The translations under genes and the position numbers were made by a program. DNA of 31,542 nucleotides from UBA1402 sp964575345. Lineage in GTDB: Bacteria > Bacteroidota > Bacteroidia > Bacteroidales > UBA1402. The notes below the pieces were generated by a model that made no database searches, had not been told where the DNA came from, and saw only the letters and a program-made list of their open reading frames with translations. Positions within the stretch are counted from its first letter, which is position 1. Each line of letters opens with the position of its first letter. The stretch covers positions 1 through 31,542 of the forward strand of contig CAZNQD010000020.1 in NCBI GenBank assembly GCA_964575345.1, read 5' to 3'. This document shows positions 16,225-26,416 of this stretch, one piece after another.

Positions 16225-17318
16225 CCCGGGCTTATCAGGAAAATATGTCCCAAACCCCCAACGACTACGCCCTGACAGACGTGGACATCCTGCAGCCGCA
16301 GCTCGAAAAGGATTACCCCGGATTAAGTTGGGCTCCCCGTATCCAGTTTGGCGGCTTACTGGATGTTCCCGACGAAAACGGATTGACCAGAGCTCAGGGC
16401 AATGTAAAAGGTATGGGCCTGGAGCTGCTGAATTCATCGGAAGAAATTGAACGCATGCACTTAAACGACTACCTCAGCAGCGGTGACTTTCCTCAACAAG
16501 CAGGAGAAATACTGCTTAGCCGGGAATTGTTCAATCAGATGGGACTTACACTCGGAGACGAAGTCACCCTGATTTCAAGCGGCATGTGGGGCGACATGGC
16601 CATGTACAATTTCAAGGTCTGCGGAACCCTTCAATTCGGAATCAACAGCCTGGACCGTGGTTTTATGATAGCCGACATAGAAGATCTTCGCCTGGCACTG
16701 AATATGGAAAACTCTGCCAGCGAAATACTTGGTTTTTTAAAGGAAGGCTATTATATAAACAAAGAAGCTCAAAACTTATCCGGGAGTTTCAATCAAAAAC
16801 AGACCAAGACTCAGGATAAATTTTCGCTCCTGATGCTCCCTTTGAGCGATATGAACGGCATGCAGTTTTTTGTGGCCTATGCTCAGCAAATGCAATACCT
16901 GATCGTTTTGGTTTTTGTAATGGCCATGTCTCTGGTATTGTGGAATGCCGGCTTATTGGGCGGCCTAAGGCGTTACGGTGAATTTGGTCTGCGTCTGGCC
17001 ATAGGCGAAAACAAACACGAACTTTATCGTTCACTGATGGGCGAAGCAGTGATGATCGGACTGTTGGGATCGATTATCGGGGTGGCCTTCGGACTACTGT
17101 TTTCGTGGCTTATGCAAAAGTATGGCCTGGACATAGGTGACATGTTGAAAGATTCCACTATTATGATGCCTACGGTTATGCGCGCCAGAATTACGAGCAC
17201 TACTTACTATATCGGTTTTCTGCCCGGTATTCTGTCCACCCTGATCGGAGCCATGTTGTCCGGTATAGGTATCTACAAAAGACAAACTGCCAGCTTATTC
17301 AAAGAACTCGAAAATTAA
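16225..17318 (+). CDS. ABC transporter permease, FtsX/MacB type (5' end lost in N gap)
   Basis: The C-terminal part of a second permease. The frame is open from the gap (RAYQEN before Met at 16245), so ATG 16245 is an internal Met and not the start; TM1 and the first residues are in the gap. What remains is the periplasmic domain, then three helices: near MQYLIVLVFVMAMSLVLW, EAVMIGLLGSIIGVAFGLLF and TTYYIGFLPGILSTLIGAML. The FtsX-type loop RRYGEFGLRLAIGENKHELYRSLMGE lies between them. It is not the same gene as the one before the gap: the joined parts would give two copies of the RrxEfG...LGM/AIG loop. It probably forms a heterodimer with that permease. Confidence 0.85.
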
Positions 17319-17342
17319 AATCAATCATAAATCAGCTATACT

Positions 17343-18083
17343 ATGAAACCGTATATAACAACGTTGCTTATTCTACCGTTTAGCTTACTAATCCTTGCGC
17401 AGAATTATCCTTCGGGCAAAAGCATTCTCGACCGGGTAGACCAAAACATGAACGCCAAAAGCCGAATCGTCCATTCTACCATGGAAATTCAAGGCAACCG
17501 GGGCAGCAGAACACTGGAGGTTAAAACATGGAGCGAAGGCGAAGATAAGGCCTTCAGCGAATACCTGGCCCCGGCCCGCGAAAAAGGAACCAAAATGCTT
17601 AAGCTCGATGATCAGTTGTGGATATACTCCCCCTCGACCGACCGTATAATTCAGATTTCGGGACATATGCTGCGTCAGTCGGTTATGGGCAGTGACCTCT
17701 CGTACGAGGATATGATGGAAGACGCCCCCCTTCTGGAGCGCTACCGGGCGGAAGTGACAGGAGAAGAAGAAATCAGCAGCCGCCCATGCTGGATACTTGT
17801 ATTGACAGCCATAGTTCCCGAGGTGAACTACTACAAACAAGTGCTCAGTATAGACCAGGAACGCTATATCCCGCTCAAAGCCGACTATTATTCAAAAAGC
17901 GACAAACTACTCAAAAGAATCAGTTTTGATAATGTTGAAAAAATCGACGGACGCTGGTATCCTAAAACCATGCTCTACAAAGACATGCTCAAAGAAGGCA
18001 AGGGCACTTTAATGAACATCCTCTCTCTGGAAATGGATAAGACCATTCCTTCCACTGTTTTTAACAAGGGGAATTTAAGATAA
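17343..18083 (+). CDS. Outer-membrane lipoprotein-sorting (LolA-like) protein
   Basis: A 246-residue periplasmic protein with a signal peptide (MKPYITTLLILPFSLLILAQN). The body matches the LolA-like 'outer membrane lipoprotein-sorting protein' family: LDRVDQNMNAKSRI near the start, STMEIQGNRGSRTLEVKTWSEG, then KGTKMLKLDDQLWIYSP, RIIQISGHMLRQSVMGSDLSYEDMM, and RISFDNVEKIDGRWYPKTM near the end. LolA-fold proteins have a hydrophobic cleft that ferries acyl chains across the periplasm. It is the last gene of the TetR operon, 24 bp after the second permease. Together they suggest lipid or lipoprotein transfer from the inner to the outer membrane. It lacks a lipobox. Confidence 0.85.
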   Translation: MKPYITTLLILPFSLLILAQNYPSGKSILDRVDQNMNAKSRIVHSTMEIQGNRGSRTLEVKTWSEGEDKAFSEYLAPAREKGTKMLKLDDQLWIYSPSTDRIIQISGHMLRQSVMGSDLSYEDMMEDAPLLERYRAEVTGEEEISSRPCWILVLTAIVPEVNYYKQVLSIDQERYIPLKADYYSKSDKLLKRISFDNVEKIDGRWYPKTMLYKDMLKEGKGTLMNILSLEMDKTIPSTVFNKGNLR

Positions 18084-18201
18084 ATTAAACCACACCGAAG
18101 AAGTTAATTATAAGTAATAATTTAGCATAAAATTTGTTTCTGTGGCGCAATGGCTGGCCTGTTTTGAGTACATTCGCATACTTAATAATAATTATAAACT
18201 C

Positions 18202-19299
18202 ATGACCAGGACAATCAAGAGTATAAGCTTAATACTCATAGCATTGCTTATTGTCGGATTGATTTTTCTTCCCGGTATCAAACGTTTAACAGGGCTGGAT
18301 TCGGATAAATCTCAAACCGAAGTTCCGTCCAGAGTTTTACCCGGACAAAGACAACTCAATGTCAATGCTGAGCTGGTGAAAACTCATACAATGACAGACA
18401 AAACCATTACTACCGGTAATATTATTCCATCGGAAGAAGTTGATTTATCGTTTGAGGCCTCGGGCAAGGTGGTGGCCATCTACTTTAAGGAAGGAGAATA
18501 TGTACGCAAGGGTGACTTGCTGGCCAAGATAAACGACAAGCCCCTGCAGGCTCAGCTCAAAAAACTTGAGTCTCAGGTTCAACTGGCTAAAGACAGGGTA
18601 TATCGTCAGGAAACGCTGCTCAAAAAGAATGCCGTCAGCCAGGAAGCCTACGAGTCGGTAGTGACCGAATACGACAAACTGATGGCCGACATTGAACTGG
18701 TCAAGTCAACTATAACTCAAACAGAACTGTATGCTCCCTTCGACGGCATAGTAGGTTTACGCGAGCTGAGCGAAGGGGCCTTTGTTTCTCCATCGACAAA
18801 AATGGCCAAACTCACTCAGGTTAATCCCCTCAAAATTGATTTTTCCATACCCGAAAGTTATGCCTCCGAAGTTAGAGACGGCACCAAAATCACATTCAGC
18901 CTCGAAGACAACGAAGGTATTATGCGTCAATACCAAGCCAGGGTATATGCCATTGAATCCATTATTGATATCAATACCCGTACACTCAGGGTCAGGGCGC
19001 TTTACGACAATCCGGACAGATCTTTGATGCCCGGGCGTTTTGCTTCGGTCGAAATTACCCGCCGCGAAATAGACAATGCTTTATCGGTGCCGGCCGAAGC
19101 CATCATACCCGAAATGGGACGTAATCTGGTCTACCTTTACCGCAACGGCCAGGCGCAGCCTGTGGAAATCGTCAGCGGTATTCGTACCGAAGCCAGAGTT
19201 CAGGCCCTCAGCGGCATACAGGCGGGTGACACCCTTATTGTTTCGGGGGTAATGCAGTTGCGTACCGGTACTAAGGTGAAAATTGATCAAATCAGGTAA
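18202..19299 (+). CDS. RND efflux periplasmic adaptor (HlyD/MFP family)
   Basis: A 365-residue membrane-fusion protein. An N-terminal membrane anchor (ISLILIALLIVGLIFLPG) is followed by a lipoyl domain (FEASGKVVAIYFKEGEYVRKG), a short coiled-coil hairpin (about residues 112-165), the returning lipoyl half (ELYAPFDGIVGLRELSEGAFVSP), and a beta-barrel with the membrane-proximal domain (PAEAIIPEMGRNLVYLYRNGQAQPVEIV). A GTG at 18142 extends the frame, but ATG 18202 starts directly at the membrane anchor. The RND gene begins 5 bp after its stop. A 118-bp space without an obvious promoter separates it from the LolA-like gene. Confidence 0.9.
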   Translation: MTRTIKSISLILIALLIVGLIFLPGIKRLTGLDSDKSQTEVPSRVLPGQRQLNVNAELVKTHTMTDKTITTGNIIPSEEVDLSFEASGKVVAIYFKEGEYVRKGDLLAKINDKPLQAQLKKLESQVQLAKDRVYRQETLLKKNAVSQEAYESVVTEYDKLMADIELVKSTITQTELYAPFDGIVGLRELSEGAFVSPSTKMAKLTQVNPLKIDFSIPESYASEVRDGTKITFSLEDNEGIMRQYQARVYAIESIIDINTRTLRVRALYDNPDRSLMPGRFASVEITRREIDNALSVPAEAIIPEMGRNLVYLYRNGQAQPVEIVSGIRTEARVQALSGIQAGDTLIVSGVMQLRTGTKVKIDQIR

Positions 19300-19304
19300 T
19301 TACA

Positions 19305-22300
19305 ATGAACATTTCTGAACTTAGTATACGACGTCCGGTTTTGGCATCCGTAGGCATGCTGATTATCCTGATCTTCGGCTTTATCAGTTTTACTTTTTTG
19401 GGCGTGAGGGAATATCCCAGCGTTGACAATCCCATTATTTCGGTTAGCGTCAGTTATCCCGGAGCCAATGCAGACGTCATTCTGAACCAGATTACCGAAC
19501 CTCTGGAACAAAACATCAACGGAATTCCGGGCATACGTTCACTCTCGAGTACCAGCAGCCAGGGTTCCTGTCGTATCACTGTAGAATTTGAATTGAGTGT
19601 CGATCTGGAAACGGCGGCCAACGATGTCCGTGACAAAGTGTCCAGAGCTCAGCGTTTCCTGCCCAGGGACTGCGACCCGCCTACCGTATCCAAAGCCGAT
19701 GCTGATGCCACACCTATTATGAATATCAGCATACAAAGCGAAAAACGCTCTCTTATGGAACTGAGCGAAATCGCCGAGCTCACGGTTAAGGAACGACTGC
19801 AGACCATTCCCGATGTGAGTGGCGTCAGTATTTGGGGAGAAAAACGCTATTCCATGCGCATGTGGCTCGACCCGGTCCGTATGGCCGGTTACGGCGTCAC
19901 TCCCATGGACGTCAAAAATGCACTGGACAAAGAAAATGTGGAACTACCTTCGGGCAGTATCGAAGGCAATACCATCGACCTCTCTCTCCGAACACTGGGC
20001 TTAATGCAGACAGCCAGGGAATTCAACGATGTCATCATTAAAAGATCCGGCGACAAAATAGTACGCTTCAGCGACGTGGGTTATGCCGAACTGGCCCCCG
20101 AAGATATGCGCAGCGCCATGCGTAAAAACAGAATTCCCACCGTAACGACGGTTGTTATTCCTCAGCCCGGAGCCAATCACATTGACATTGCAGACGAAGC
20201 ATACAAGCGCGTTAATCAACTTAAAAAAGACCTGCCCGAAGACGTAAGTATCGACATCACCTTCGACAATACCCGCTTTATTCGCGCCTCTATCAACGAG
20301 GTTCGGGATACTATTTTTATAGCCTTTGCCCTTGTGGTGTTTATTATCTTCTTTTTCCTGCGTGACTGGAGGGTAACCCTGATACCTGTGGTGGTGATTC
20401 CCATTTCGCTGATAGGTGCCTTTTTTATTATGTTCCTGGCCGGCTTTTCCATTAACGTGCTCACGATGCTGGCTATTGTGCTTTCTATCGGGCTGGTGGT
20501 TGACGACGCCATTGTGGTGACCGAAAACATTTATGTGCGCATCGAACGGGGTATGCAACCCCGTCAGGCCGGCATCGAAGGATCCAAAGAAATCTTTTTT
20601 GCCGTTGTTTCCACCACCATTACCCTGATTGCGGTTTTTCTGCCTATTGTATTTATGCAGGGGATTACCGGCCGCTTGTTCAAAGAATTCAGCATTGTGA
20701 TTTCCGGTTCGGTAGCCATTTCATCGCTGGCTGCTTTGTCTTTTGCCCCTATGTTGGCCACCAAGATGCTCAAACGCCGCGAACGCAAAAATTGGTTATA
20801 TACCAAAACCGAACCCATGTTTGAAAAGCTCAACTCAGCCTATTCCAAGGGGCTGAGATCTTTCTTAAAACACAAGTGGGTGGCTTTTCCTGTAATCGCC
20901 CTGTTTTTGGCATCCATTTTTTATTTCTGGAATAAAATCCCCTCTGAATTATCTCCTCTCGAAGACCGCTCTTCCATTTCGGTACGCATCAGCGGACAGG
21001 AAGGCAGCACCTTTGAATATATACGCGATTTTGCCGATCGCATAGCCGACATTACCGACTCTGTAGCCCCCGAAAGACAATCCACACTGGCCCGTTCCTG
21101 GAGCGGAGGCGGCTTTATCAATCTGATTCTGCCCGACATCAGCGAACGCGAACGCAGCCAGATGGAAATAGCCGAAGAGCTGACCAAAGCCGTCAGCAAG
21201 GAAAGCATGGCCAGGGTCTTCGTCCAGCAGCAATCCACCTTTGGCGGACGCAGGGGAGGCATGCCCATAAATTATGTCCTGCAAGCCCCTACCCTGGAAA
21301 AACTCAAGGAATACATTCCCCTGTTTATGGAAGAAGTCGATGCCAGCCCGGTGTTTAGAATGGCCGATGTAGACCTGAAATTCACTAAACCGGAGATTCG
21401 CATCGAGATCAATCGGGACAAAGCCAACCTACTGGGTATCAACACCATTAATATTGCCCAAACCTTACAGTATGCCTTGAGCGGCCAGCGTATGGGTTAT
21501 TTTTACATGAACGGCAAGCAATATCAGATACTGGGAGAAATCAACCGCCAGCAACGCAACGAACCTTTGGATCTCAAATCCATCTATGTAAGAAACAACG
21601 ACGGACACATGATTTCCCTGGACAACCTGGTAAGTTTCCACGAAAGTGTTGCCCCGCCTCAGATATATCGCTACAATCGTTTTGTTTCTGCCACGGTATC
21701 TTCGGGGCTGGAAAAGGGTTATACTCTTGGCGACGGCCTGGATGAAATGGATCGTATTGCCGCCAAAGTGCTGGACGACAGTTTTCGTACCGCTCTCAAG
21801 GGAGAATCGAAAGAATTCAGAGAAAGCTCTTCCAGTCTGATGTTTGCCATGATTCTGGCTTTGATTATGATTTTCCTGGTTTTGGCCGCTCAGTTCGAAA
21901 GTTTCAAGGATCCTTTTGTGATTATGATCACTGTGCCTCTGGCCCTGGCCGGTGCCCTGTTGTTTATGCATTTCGGGGGCGTATCTATGAACATTTTCAG
22001 CCAGATTGGTATGATTATGCTTATAGGCCTGGTGGCCAAAAACGGCATTCTGATTGTAGAATTCGCCAACCAGCGGCAGGCAGGTGGCATGAACAGGCAC
22101 GAAGCCATTTATTCGGCTTCGGTACAACGCCTGCGGCCGATTCTGATGACCAGCATTTCGACCATATTAGGGCTGCTGCCTTTGGTGTTTGCCGGCGGAG
22201 AAGGAGCTTACGGACGAATTGCCATGGGAATGGCCGTAGTGGGAGGTATGTTGATTTCCACCTTGATGACTTTGTTTGTGGTGCCGGCCGTTTACGATTT

Positions 22301-23645
22301 TATTTCAACCGATATGAGTAAGAAAAAGATACTACCCGTTTTGCTGGCCTTTTTCCTGATCAGCCCCTCCATTTCTCAGGCACAGGATACCCTGAGCCTG
22401 GAGCGTTGCCTGCATATTGGGCTGGAATCCAATTACGATCTGCAACTGGTGAGCAACCAGGCCAGAATCTCGGCCAACAACGCCAGCAGGGGCAATGCCG
22501 GCCAGCTGCCCGACCTCAGCCTGGGCGCAGCCTACAGCGGCAGCATCAACGATAACCAAACCCAATACAGCGACGACAGCAGCAACTTTCAGAATAATTA
22601 CGGCAGCAGCAACCTCAATCTGGGACTAAACCTAAACTGGAGCATTTTTGAAGGATTCAGCATCAGAACCACTTATGCCAGGCTACAGGAACTGAAAGCC
22701 ATGGGTGAACTCAATGTCAGGCTCAGCCTGGAAGATTTCACGGCCAATCTTAGTGCAGAGTATCAAAACCTGATTCGTCAAAAAATAAAACTGGCCAACC
22801 TTAAAACTTCGCTTGATCTGTCGCTCGACCGCCTCTACATCGTTGAAGCCAGTTATGGTATCGGTGCTGCCTCGGGACTGGATTATCAACAGGCACAGGT
22901 AGACTACAACGCCGACAATTCCGCTTATATTGCCCAACAGGAAGTGGTAGAAAGGACACGGCTCAACCTGAACCGCCTGATGGCGCTGGAAGACGTTGAG
23001 CACTATTACGATATTGCCGACAGCCTCATCGTTTTCGACACCGGCCTGGACAAGGCCGGGCTCTGGGAAGATGCCATGAACCACAATACCCAATTGATGC
23101 TGGCTCTGAAAAACAAAACGATTTCCGAACTGGACTATCGCAAGGCCCAAAGCCGCAATTATCCTTACCTTCGGTTGAATGCCGGCTACGGCTATCGCTA
23201 CAACTGGTACGACAACAGCAGCACCCTGAACCAAAGTCAGCTGGGGCCCAATTTCGGACTCAGCGCCGGCATCACCTTGTTTGACGGCATGAACCGCCGG
23301 CGGGAACAACGCAATGCCCTGATCGAAATCGAAAACAGGGATTTGATGCTGGAACAATTCAAAACCGGCCTGAAAGCCGATCTGGCCAATCTCTGGACAT
23401 CCTACACCAACAACATCAAATTGTGGGAAATCGAAAAGAACAACCAGGTGGTGGCTCAAAGCAATTTTGAAATCGCCATGGAACGTTACCGGCTTAGGGA
23501 ATTATCGGGCATTGAATTGCGCGAAGCCCAGGTGAGCCTGCTCACAGCTGAGGAGCGCCTGCTTACGACCGAATACAACATCAAACTTTGCGAGATTTCG
23601 CTCTTACAGCTGAGCGGCAGGTTGCTGGAATATTATCTGCCTTAA
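19305..23645 (+). CDS. RND efflux pump fused to TolC-type outer-membrane factor
   Basis: A 1446-residue protein made of two complete transporter parts. Residues 1-1003 are an RND pump: TM1 after SIRRPVLASVGM, two porter-domain halves, and the proton-relay TM4 GLVVDDAIVVTEN with Asp400/Asp401. They end at the last RND helix (GMLISTLMTLFVVPAVYDFI). Residue 1004 is Met (22314), followed in the same frame by a TolC family protein: signal peptide MSKKKILPVLLAFFLISPS ending SQAQD, then LSLERCLHIGLESNYDLQLV, and the long helices (LEDFTANLSAEYQNLIRQK, GIELREAQVSLLTAEERLL). No stop and no frame change separates them. Either a signal peptidase splits the chain, or Met1004 is an independent start. With the MFP upstream this completes a tripartite pump. 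The substrate is unknown. Confidence 0.85.
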   Translation: MNISELSIRRPVLASVGMLIILIFGFISFTFLGVREYPSVDNPIISVSVSYPGANADVILNQITEPLEQNINGIPGIRSLSSTSSQGSCRITVEFELSVDLETAANDVRDKVSRAQRFLPRDCDPPTVSKADADATPIMNISIQSEKRSLMELSEIAELTVKERLQTIPDVSGVSIWGEKRYSMRMWLDPVRMAGYGVTPMDVKNALDKENVELPSGSIEGNTIDLSLRTLGLMQTAREFNDVIIKRSGDKIVRFSDVGYAELAPEDMRSAMRKNRIPTVTTVVIPQPGANHIDIADEAYKRVNQLKKDLPEDVSIDITFDNTRFIRASINEVRDTIFIAFALVVFIIFFFLRDWRVTLIPVVVIPISLIGAFFIMFLAGFSINVLTMLAIVLSIGLVVDDAIVVTENIYVRIERGMQPRQAGIEGSKEIFFAVVSTTITLIAVFLPIVFMQGITGRLFKEFSIVISGSVAISSLAALSFAPMLATKMLKRRERKNWLYTKTEPMFEKLNSAYSKGLRSFLKHKWVAFPVIALFLASIFYFWNKIPSELSPLEDRSSISVRISGQEGSTFEYIRDFADRIADITDSVAPERQSTLARSWSGGGFINLILPDISERERSQMEIAEELTKAVSKESMARVFVQQQSTFGGRRGGMPINYVLQAPTLEKLKEYIPLFMEEVDASPVFRMADVDLKFTKPEIRIEINRDKANLLGINTINIAQTLQYALSGQRMGYFYMNGKQYQILGEINRQQRNEPLDLKSIYVRNNDGHMISLDNLVSFHESVAPPQIYRYNRFVSATVSSGLEKGYTLGDGLDEMDRIAAKVLDDSFRTALKGESKEFRESSSSLMFAMILALIMIFLVLAAQFESFKDPFVIMITVPLALAGALLFMHFGGVSMNIFSQIGMIMLIGLVAKNGILIVEFANQRQAGGMNRHEAIYSASVQRLRPILMTSISTILGLLPLVFAGGEGAYGRIAMGMAVVGGMLISTLMTLFVVPAVYDFISTDMSKKKILPVLLAFFLISPSISQAQDTLSLERCLHIGLESNYDLQLVSNQARISANNASRGNAGQLPDLSLGAAYSGSINDNQTQYSDDSSNFQNNYGSSNLNLGLNLNWSIFEGFSIRTTYARLQELKAMGELNVRLSLEDFTANLSAEYQNLIRQKIKLANLKTSLDLSLDRLYIVEASYGIGAASGLDYQQAQVDYNADNSAYIAQQEVVERTRLNLNRLMALEDVEHYYDIADSLIVFDTGLDKAGLWEDAMNHNTQLMLALKNKTISELDYRKAQSRNYPYLRLNAGYGYRYNWYDNSSTLNQSQLGPNFGLSAGITLFDGMNRRREQRNALIEIENRDLMLEQFKTGLKADLANLWTSYTNNIKLWEIEKNNQVVAQSNFEIAMERYRLRELSGIELREAQVSLLTAEERLLTTEYNIKLCEISLLQLSGRLLEYYLP

Positions 23646-26416
23646 GGATTGGAACGGACACAACGTATCGGGGTAGTGATGTAATTGCGCTCAGCAGTTG
23701 TTAATCTTGAAGAAAGGGTGGAGTTCGTATTGATGGTTGCTCCGTGCCAAATACCTATATTGTTGTTGTTATCGTGATAAACGTCCATAATATAGAAACT
23801 GCCACTGTAATTACTCAATAAATAAATACCACTGGTATAGCAATAATTGTTTACATCGGGTGCCGTAGCCAGTATATGTATAGTTGACAAAATACCGTTT
23901 TCTCCGTAACGAAAACCGGCAGTGGGCAAAAAGAAGATATTATTTACCACACCATTAACTTCATTCACATACAATAAACCGGGGCTTGAACGTTCTGTGG
24001 AGCGATTCACATATCCAAAAAACATATGGTTGAAACCTTGTTTGCCTACTATTTCGCTGTTGCCGACATTGTTATAACTGATTTCAGTAGCCAGACCGTT
24101 GCTGGCATCCAAATTGGGCAGGGTATAGCCCGATGGACAAGGCTGCACAGACCAATTGCTGGCTGTGGAATAAGCATTACTGTAATTGTAGCCTGAACCT
24201 CCGTTGGTATACGGCTCTCCCCAGGAAGGATTATGCGCATCAAAATAGACCGAACCGTCTCCCCTTTTATAGAAAGAGCCCGGATCGTCGGGACTTGGGG
24301 CAAAGGTCCGATATTCAAAAGTATTACGGGCAGCCCAGATAGAACCTCCAATAGTTACGTCTCTAAATCCCTGAGCAACATAAACAACATGCGAAGCCAG
24401 GCGCCCTCCAAAAGCCAACTCAATTTTTCCATACCGGTTGACACCACTGGTGTTTTGTTCCAGACTATAGGCAAAACGAACTTCTCTATCCCCGGTTAAC
24501 AGAGAATCGGGTGATGAATAATCGCCATTGGGATAAATGTTGATCCAATCGGCACCCTGGGTCACTCTCAATTCCCAGCTTTCTTCTGTATCAACCAAAG
24601 ATAAGGGATAAATAGAGTTGTCGTTGTCGTCCCGGTATATACCCACTACTCCGTTACCCACTACTCCGTCCCAATATTTTGATTGTTTTATAACTACAGT
24701 ATCGGTCAAAAAACCTTCGGCAGAAACAATGACTTGGGTGGTACGATATATGGAACCTTCGTACATGCCGTAATATCCCACATTGGTTACTAAATCAAAC
24801 GTAAGTTCTTTTACCGAAGCATTCGGTATCTCTTCAACACCTGTCCCTACTATTGACATAAAAGCATTAGCTCCATCGTGCAGTGAAATGTTTACTGTCA
24901 CAGGATAAGTTTTGGCTTCTTCTACTTCTACCGTCAAAACCACTTGATTGCCAAGTTCCCAACCAACATAAAGAACATCTGGCAAAGAAAATTTAAAAAA
25001 ATTACTTTGATAAATTTCTATAGAACGCCTCAAATTGCCTACCTGGACTTTGACATCTGCAGTTCTGACTATGGTGGAATCGTATTGTTGCACATAAGAC
25101 CAGAGTTCACCCCCGGCACTCAGATATATGGTATCTCCTGCCTCATAGGGACTCATATCGGCTTTGAGCAGTAAATTGTTTTCGTTGCTTTCTACTATAC
25201 AGTAGGCATCTTCTATGCCCGGATTGACCCCTCCTGCTCCACCACCTTCCACATCACTGACGTAAATATTGGCAATCTTAATATAGGTAATCAGAGAGGG
25301 TTGTTCGTACAAATTAAATTCCGATCGGGATATTCCCAACTTATATTGCCCGTTGGTCACTTCGTCCTGCACGTCAGCGTTACTGCTTACGGTTTCGTAA
25401 GTAATGTTGTTTGAAGGGGGCCTCATCAGAGCCTCTTCCAAAGTAGGGTAACCCCTGCCGGCTATACTCTGAAGAGTAACTTCGTACTGAGTGTTGCGCA
25501 AAATTTCGTAGGGCGAAAAACGAGCATCCGGATCACTTTCTTCGGGATGGTATTCGGCCAGAATGATCTTGTAATAAGAATAGTCATCGGAGGCATCATC
25601 GCTGTAAATGCCTTTAAGTATAATAAAACAGGCATCCTCCGAAGCCATGCTTAAACTTTCTACCCTGCGTTCAAAAGCATAAAAAACGGCTGAATAATTA
25701 TTTGCCAAAGTTATGTTAACGGTATCCAAGGTTTTGATTTTTGGTTCGGTCGCCCTTATCCAGTCAACAGGATCTGTGGAAAAGGAGCCAGGAGCCAATT
25801 GTCCGGTTTCCAAAGTATTGTACAATACGACTTCGTCCAGGCTGAGTTGATGCCGAACTTCGAGAGGTATATTAATAGTTACTTTGGCCACATCACGCAA
25901 TACCGATACATCTGGAATATCCGTGTCGTCTTCGATCAGAGGAAGGGTGGTTATACCCCACATTTGCATTAAATGATTGTCGTCATCGTTGTATCGGGTG
26001 TCATCCACGATATATGACATGGCCTCTCCCATGTGCATTCCGGCGAAAAACGAAGCGGTAAAAGAGGTTTCGTCAAAAGGATAGTTGACTATATAGCTTA
26101 AAATGCGTTTTTTATTAGTTGTTGTAAAAACACAACGATATTCAGAAATACCGGCGGCAGATGATACCAATTCGGCACGGCTCCACTCAACAAAGGTACT
26201 GTCTTCGTCAAAAAGCATCACATCAATACGTCCAATGCTCGTTTCGCTCACAGATCTGGTCATTACCGTATTGCCGAGATGGATTAACCTGCCGTTTAGA
26301 ACAACCTTTTCTCCGGTGGATTTGTCTTTTTTACCAAAATTAAATGCCTCTTCCTGACAGGCTGTAATCAGAAAGGCCATCAAAAACGAGACAGTATATA
26401 TCAAGCCTTTACTCAT
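23642..26416 (-). CDS. Fimbrial tip lipoprotein with BACON-like and FISUMP-type C-terminal domains
   Basis: A 924-residue lipoprotein (FLITAC lipobox, Cys20), last gene of the fimbrial operon. A fimbrial FimB/Mfa2-type N-terminal region (about 55-340, RIDVMLFDED, DVAKVTINI) leads to Ig/BACON-like segments (about 370-680). The C-terminus (about 686-924) is FISUMP/DUF1566-like: GGSIWAARN, CPSGYTLP, FFLPTAGFRYGENG and IRCVR. Such C-terminal domains are common on Bacteroidales tip adhesins, where they probably bind ligands. Its ATG (26416) overlaps the previous gene's stop by 4 bp, and its stop overlaps the RND-TolC stop in TTAA. The longer start at 26443 would put the signal peptide 9 residues in; ATG 26416 is preferred. 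Confidence 0.8.
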   Translation of the reverse strand: MSKGLIYTVSFLMAFLITACQEEAFNFGKKDKSTGEKVVLNGRLIHLGNTVMTRSVSETSIGRIDVMLFDEDSTFVEWSRAELVSSAAGISEYRCVFTTTNKKRILSYIVNYPFDETSFTASFFAGMHMGEAMSYIVDDTRYNDDDNHLMQMWGITTLPLIEDDTDIPDVSVLRDVAKVTINIPLEVRHQLSLDEVVLYNTLETGQLAPGSFSTDPVDWIRATEPKIKTLDTVNITLANNYSAVFYAFERRVESLSMASEDACFIILKGIYSDDASDDYSYYKIILAEYHPEESDPDARFSPYEILRNTQYEVTLQSIAGRGYPTLEEALMRPPSNNITYETVSSNADVQDEVTNGQYKLGISRSEFNLYEQPSLITYIKIANIYVSDVEGGGAGGVNPGIEDAYCIVESNENNLLLKADMSPYEAGDTIYLSAGGELWSYVQQYDSTIVRTADVKVQVGNLRRSIEIYQSNFFKFSLPDVLYVGWELGNQVVLTVEVEEAKTYPVTVNISLHDGANAFMSIVGTGVEEIPNASVKELTFDLVTNVGYYGMYEGSIYRTTQVIVSAEGFLTDTVVIKQSKYWDGVVGNGVVGIYRDDNDNSIYPLSLVDTEESWELRVTQGADWINIYPNGDYSSPDSLLTGDREVRFAYSLEQNTSGVNRYGKIELAFGGRLASHVVYVAQGFRDVTIGGSIWAARNTFEYRTFAPSPDDPGSFYKRGDGSVYFDAHNPSWGEPYTNGGSGYNYSNAYSTASNWSVQPCPSGYTLPNLDASNGLATEISYNNVGNSEIVGKQGFNHMFFGYVNRSTERSSPGLLYVNEVNGVVNNIFFLPTAGFRYGENGILSTIHILATAPDVNNYCYTSGIYLLSNYSGSFYIMDVYHDNNNNIGIWHGATINTNSTLSSRLTTAERNYITTPIRCVRSNP

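Noticed and set aside
16003..16437. Frames spanning the N gap on the minus strand
   Set aside because: They consist of unknown residues joined to antisense of the permeases; no coding evidence.
18142..18201. GTG start for the MFP gene
   Set aside because: It would add 20 residues before the membrane anchor; ATG 18202 begins a normal anchor segment.
20001..20558. 185-codon minus-strand frame in the RND gene
   Set aside because: It is antisense to conserved RND coding sequence and has no recognisable features.
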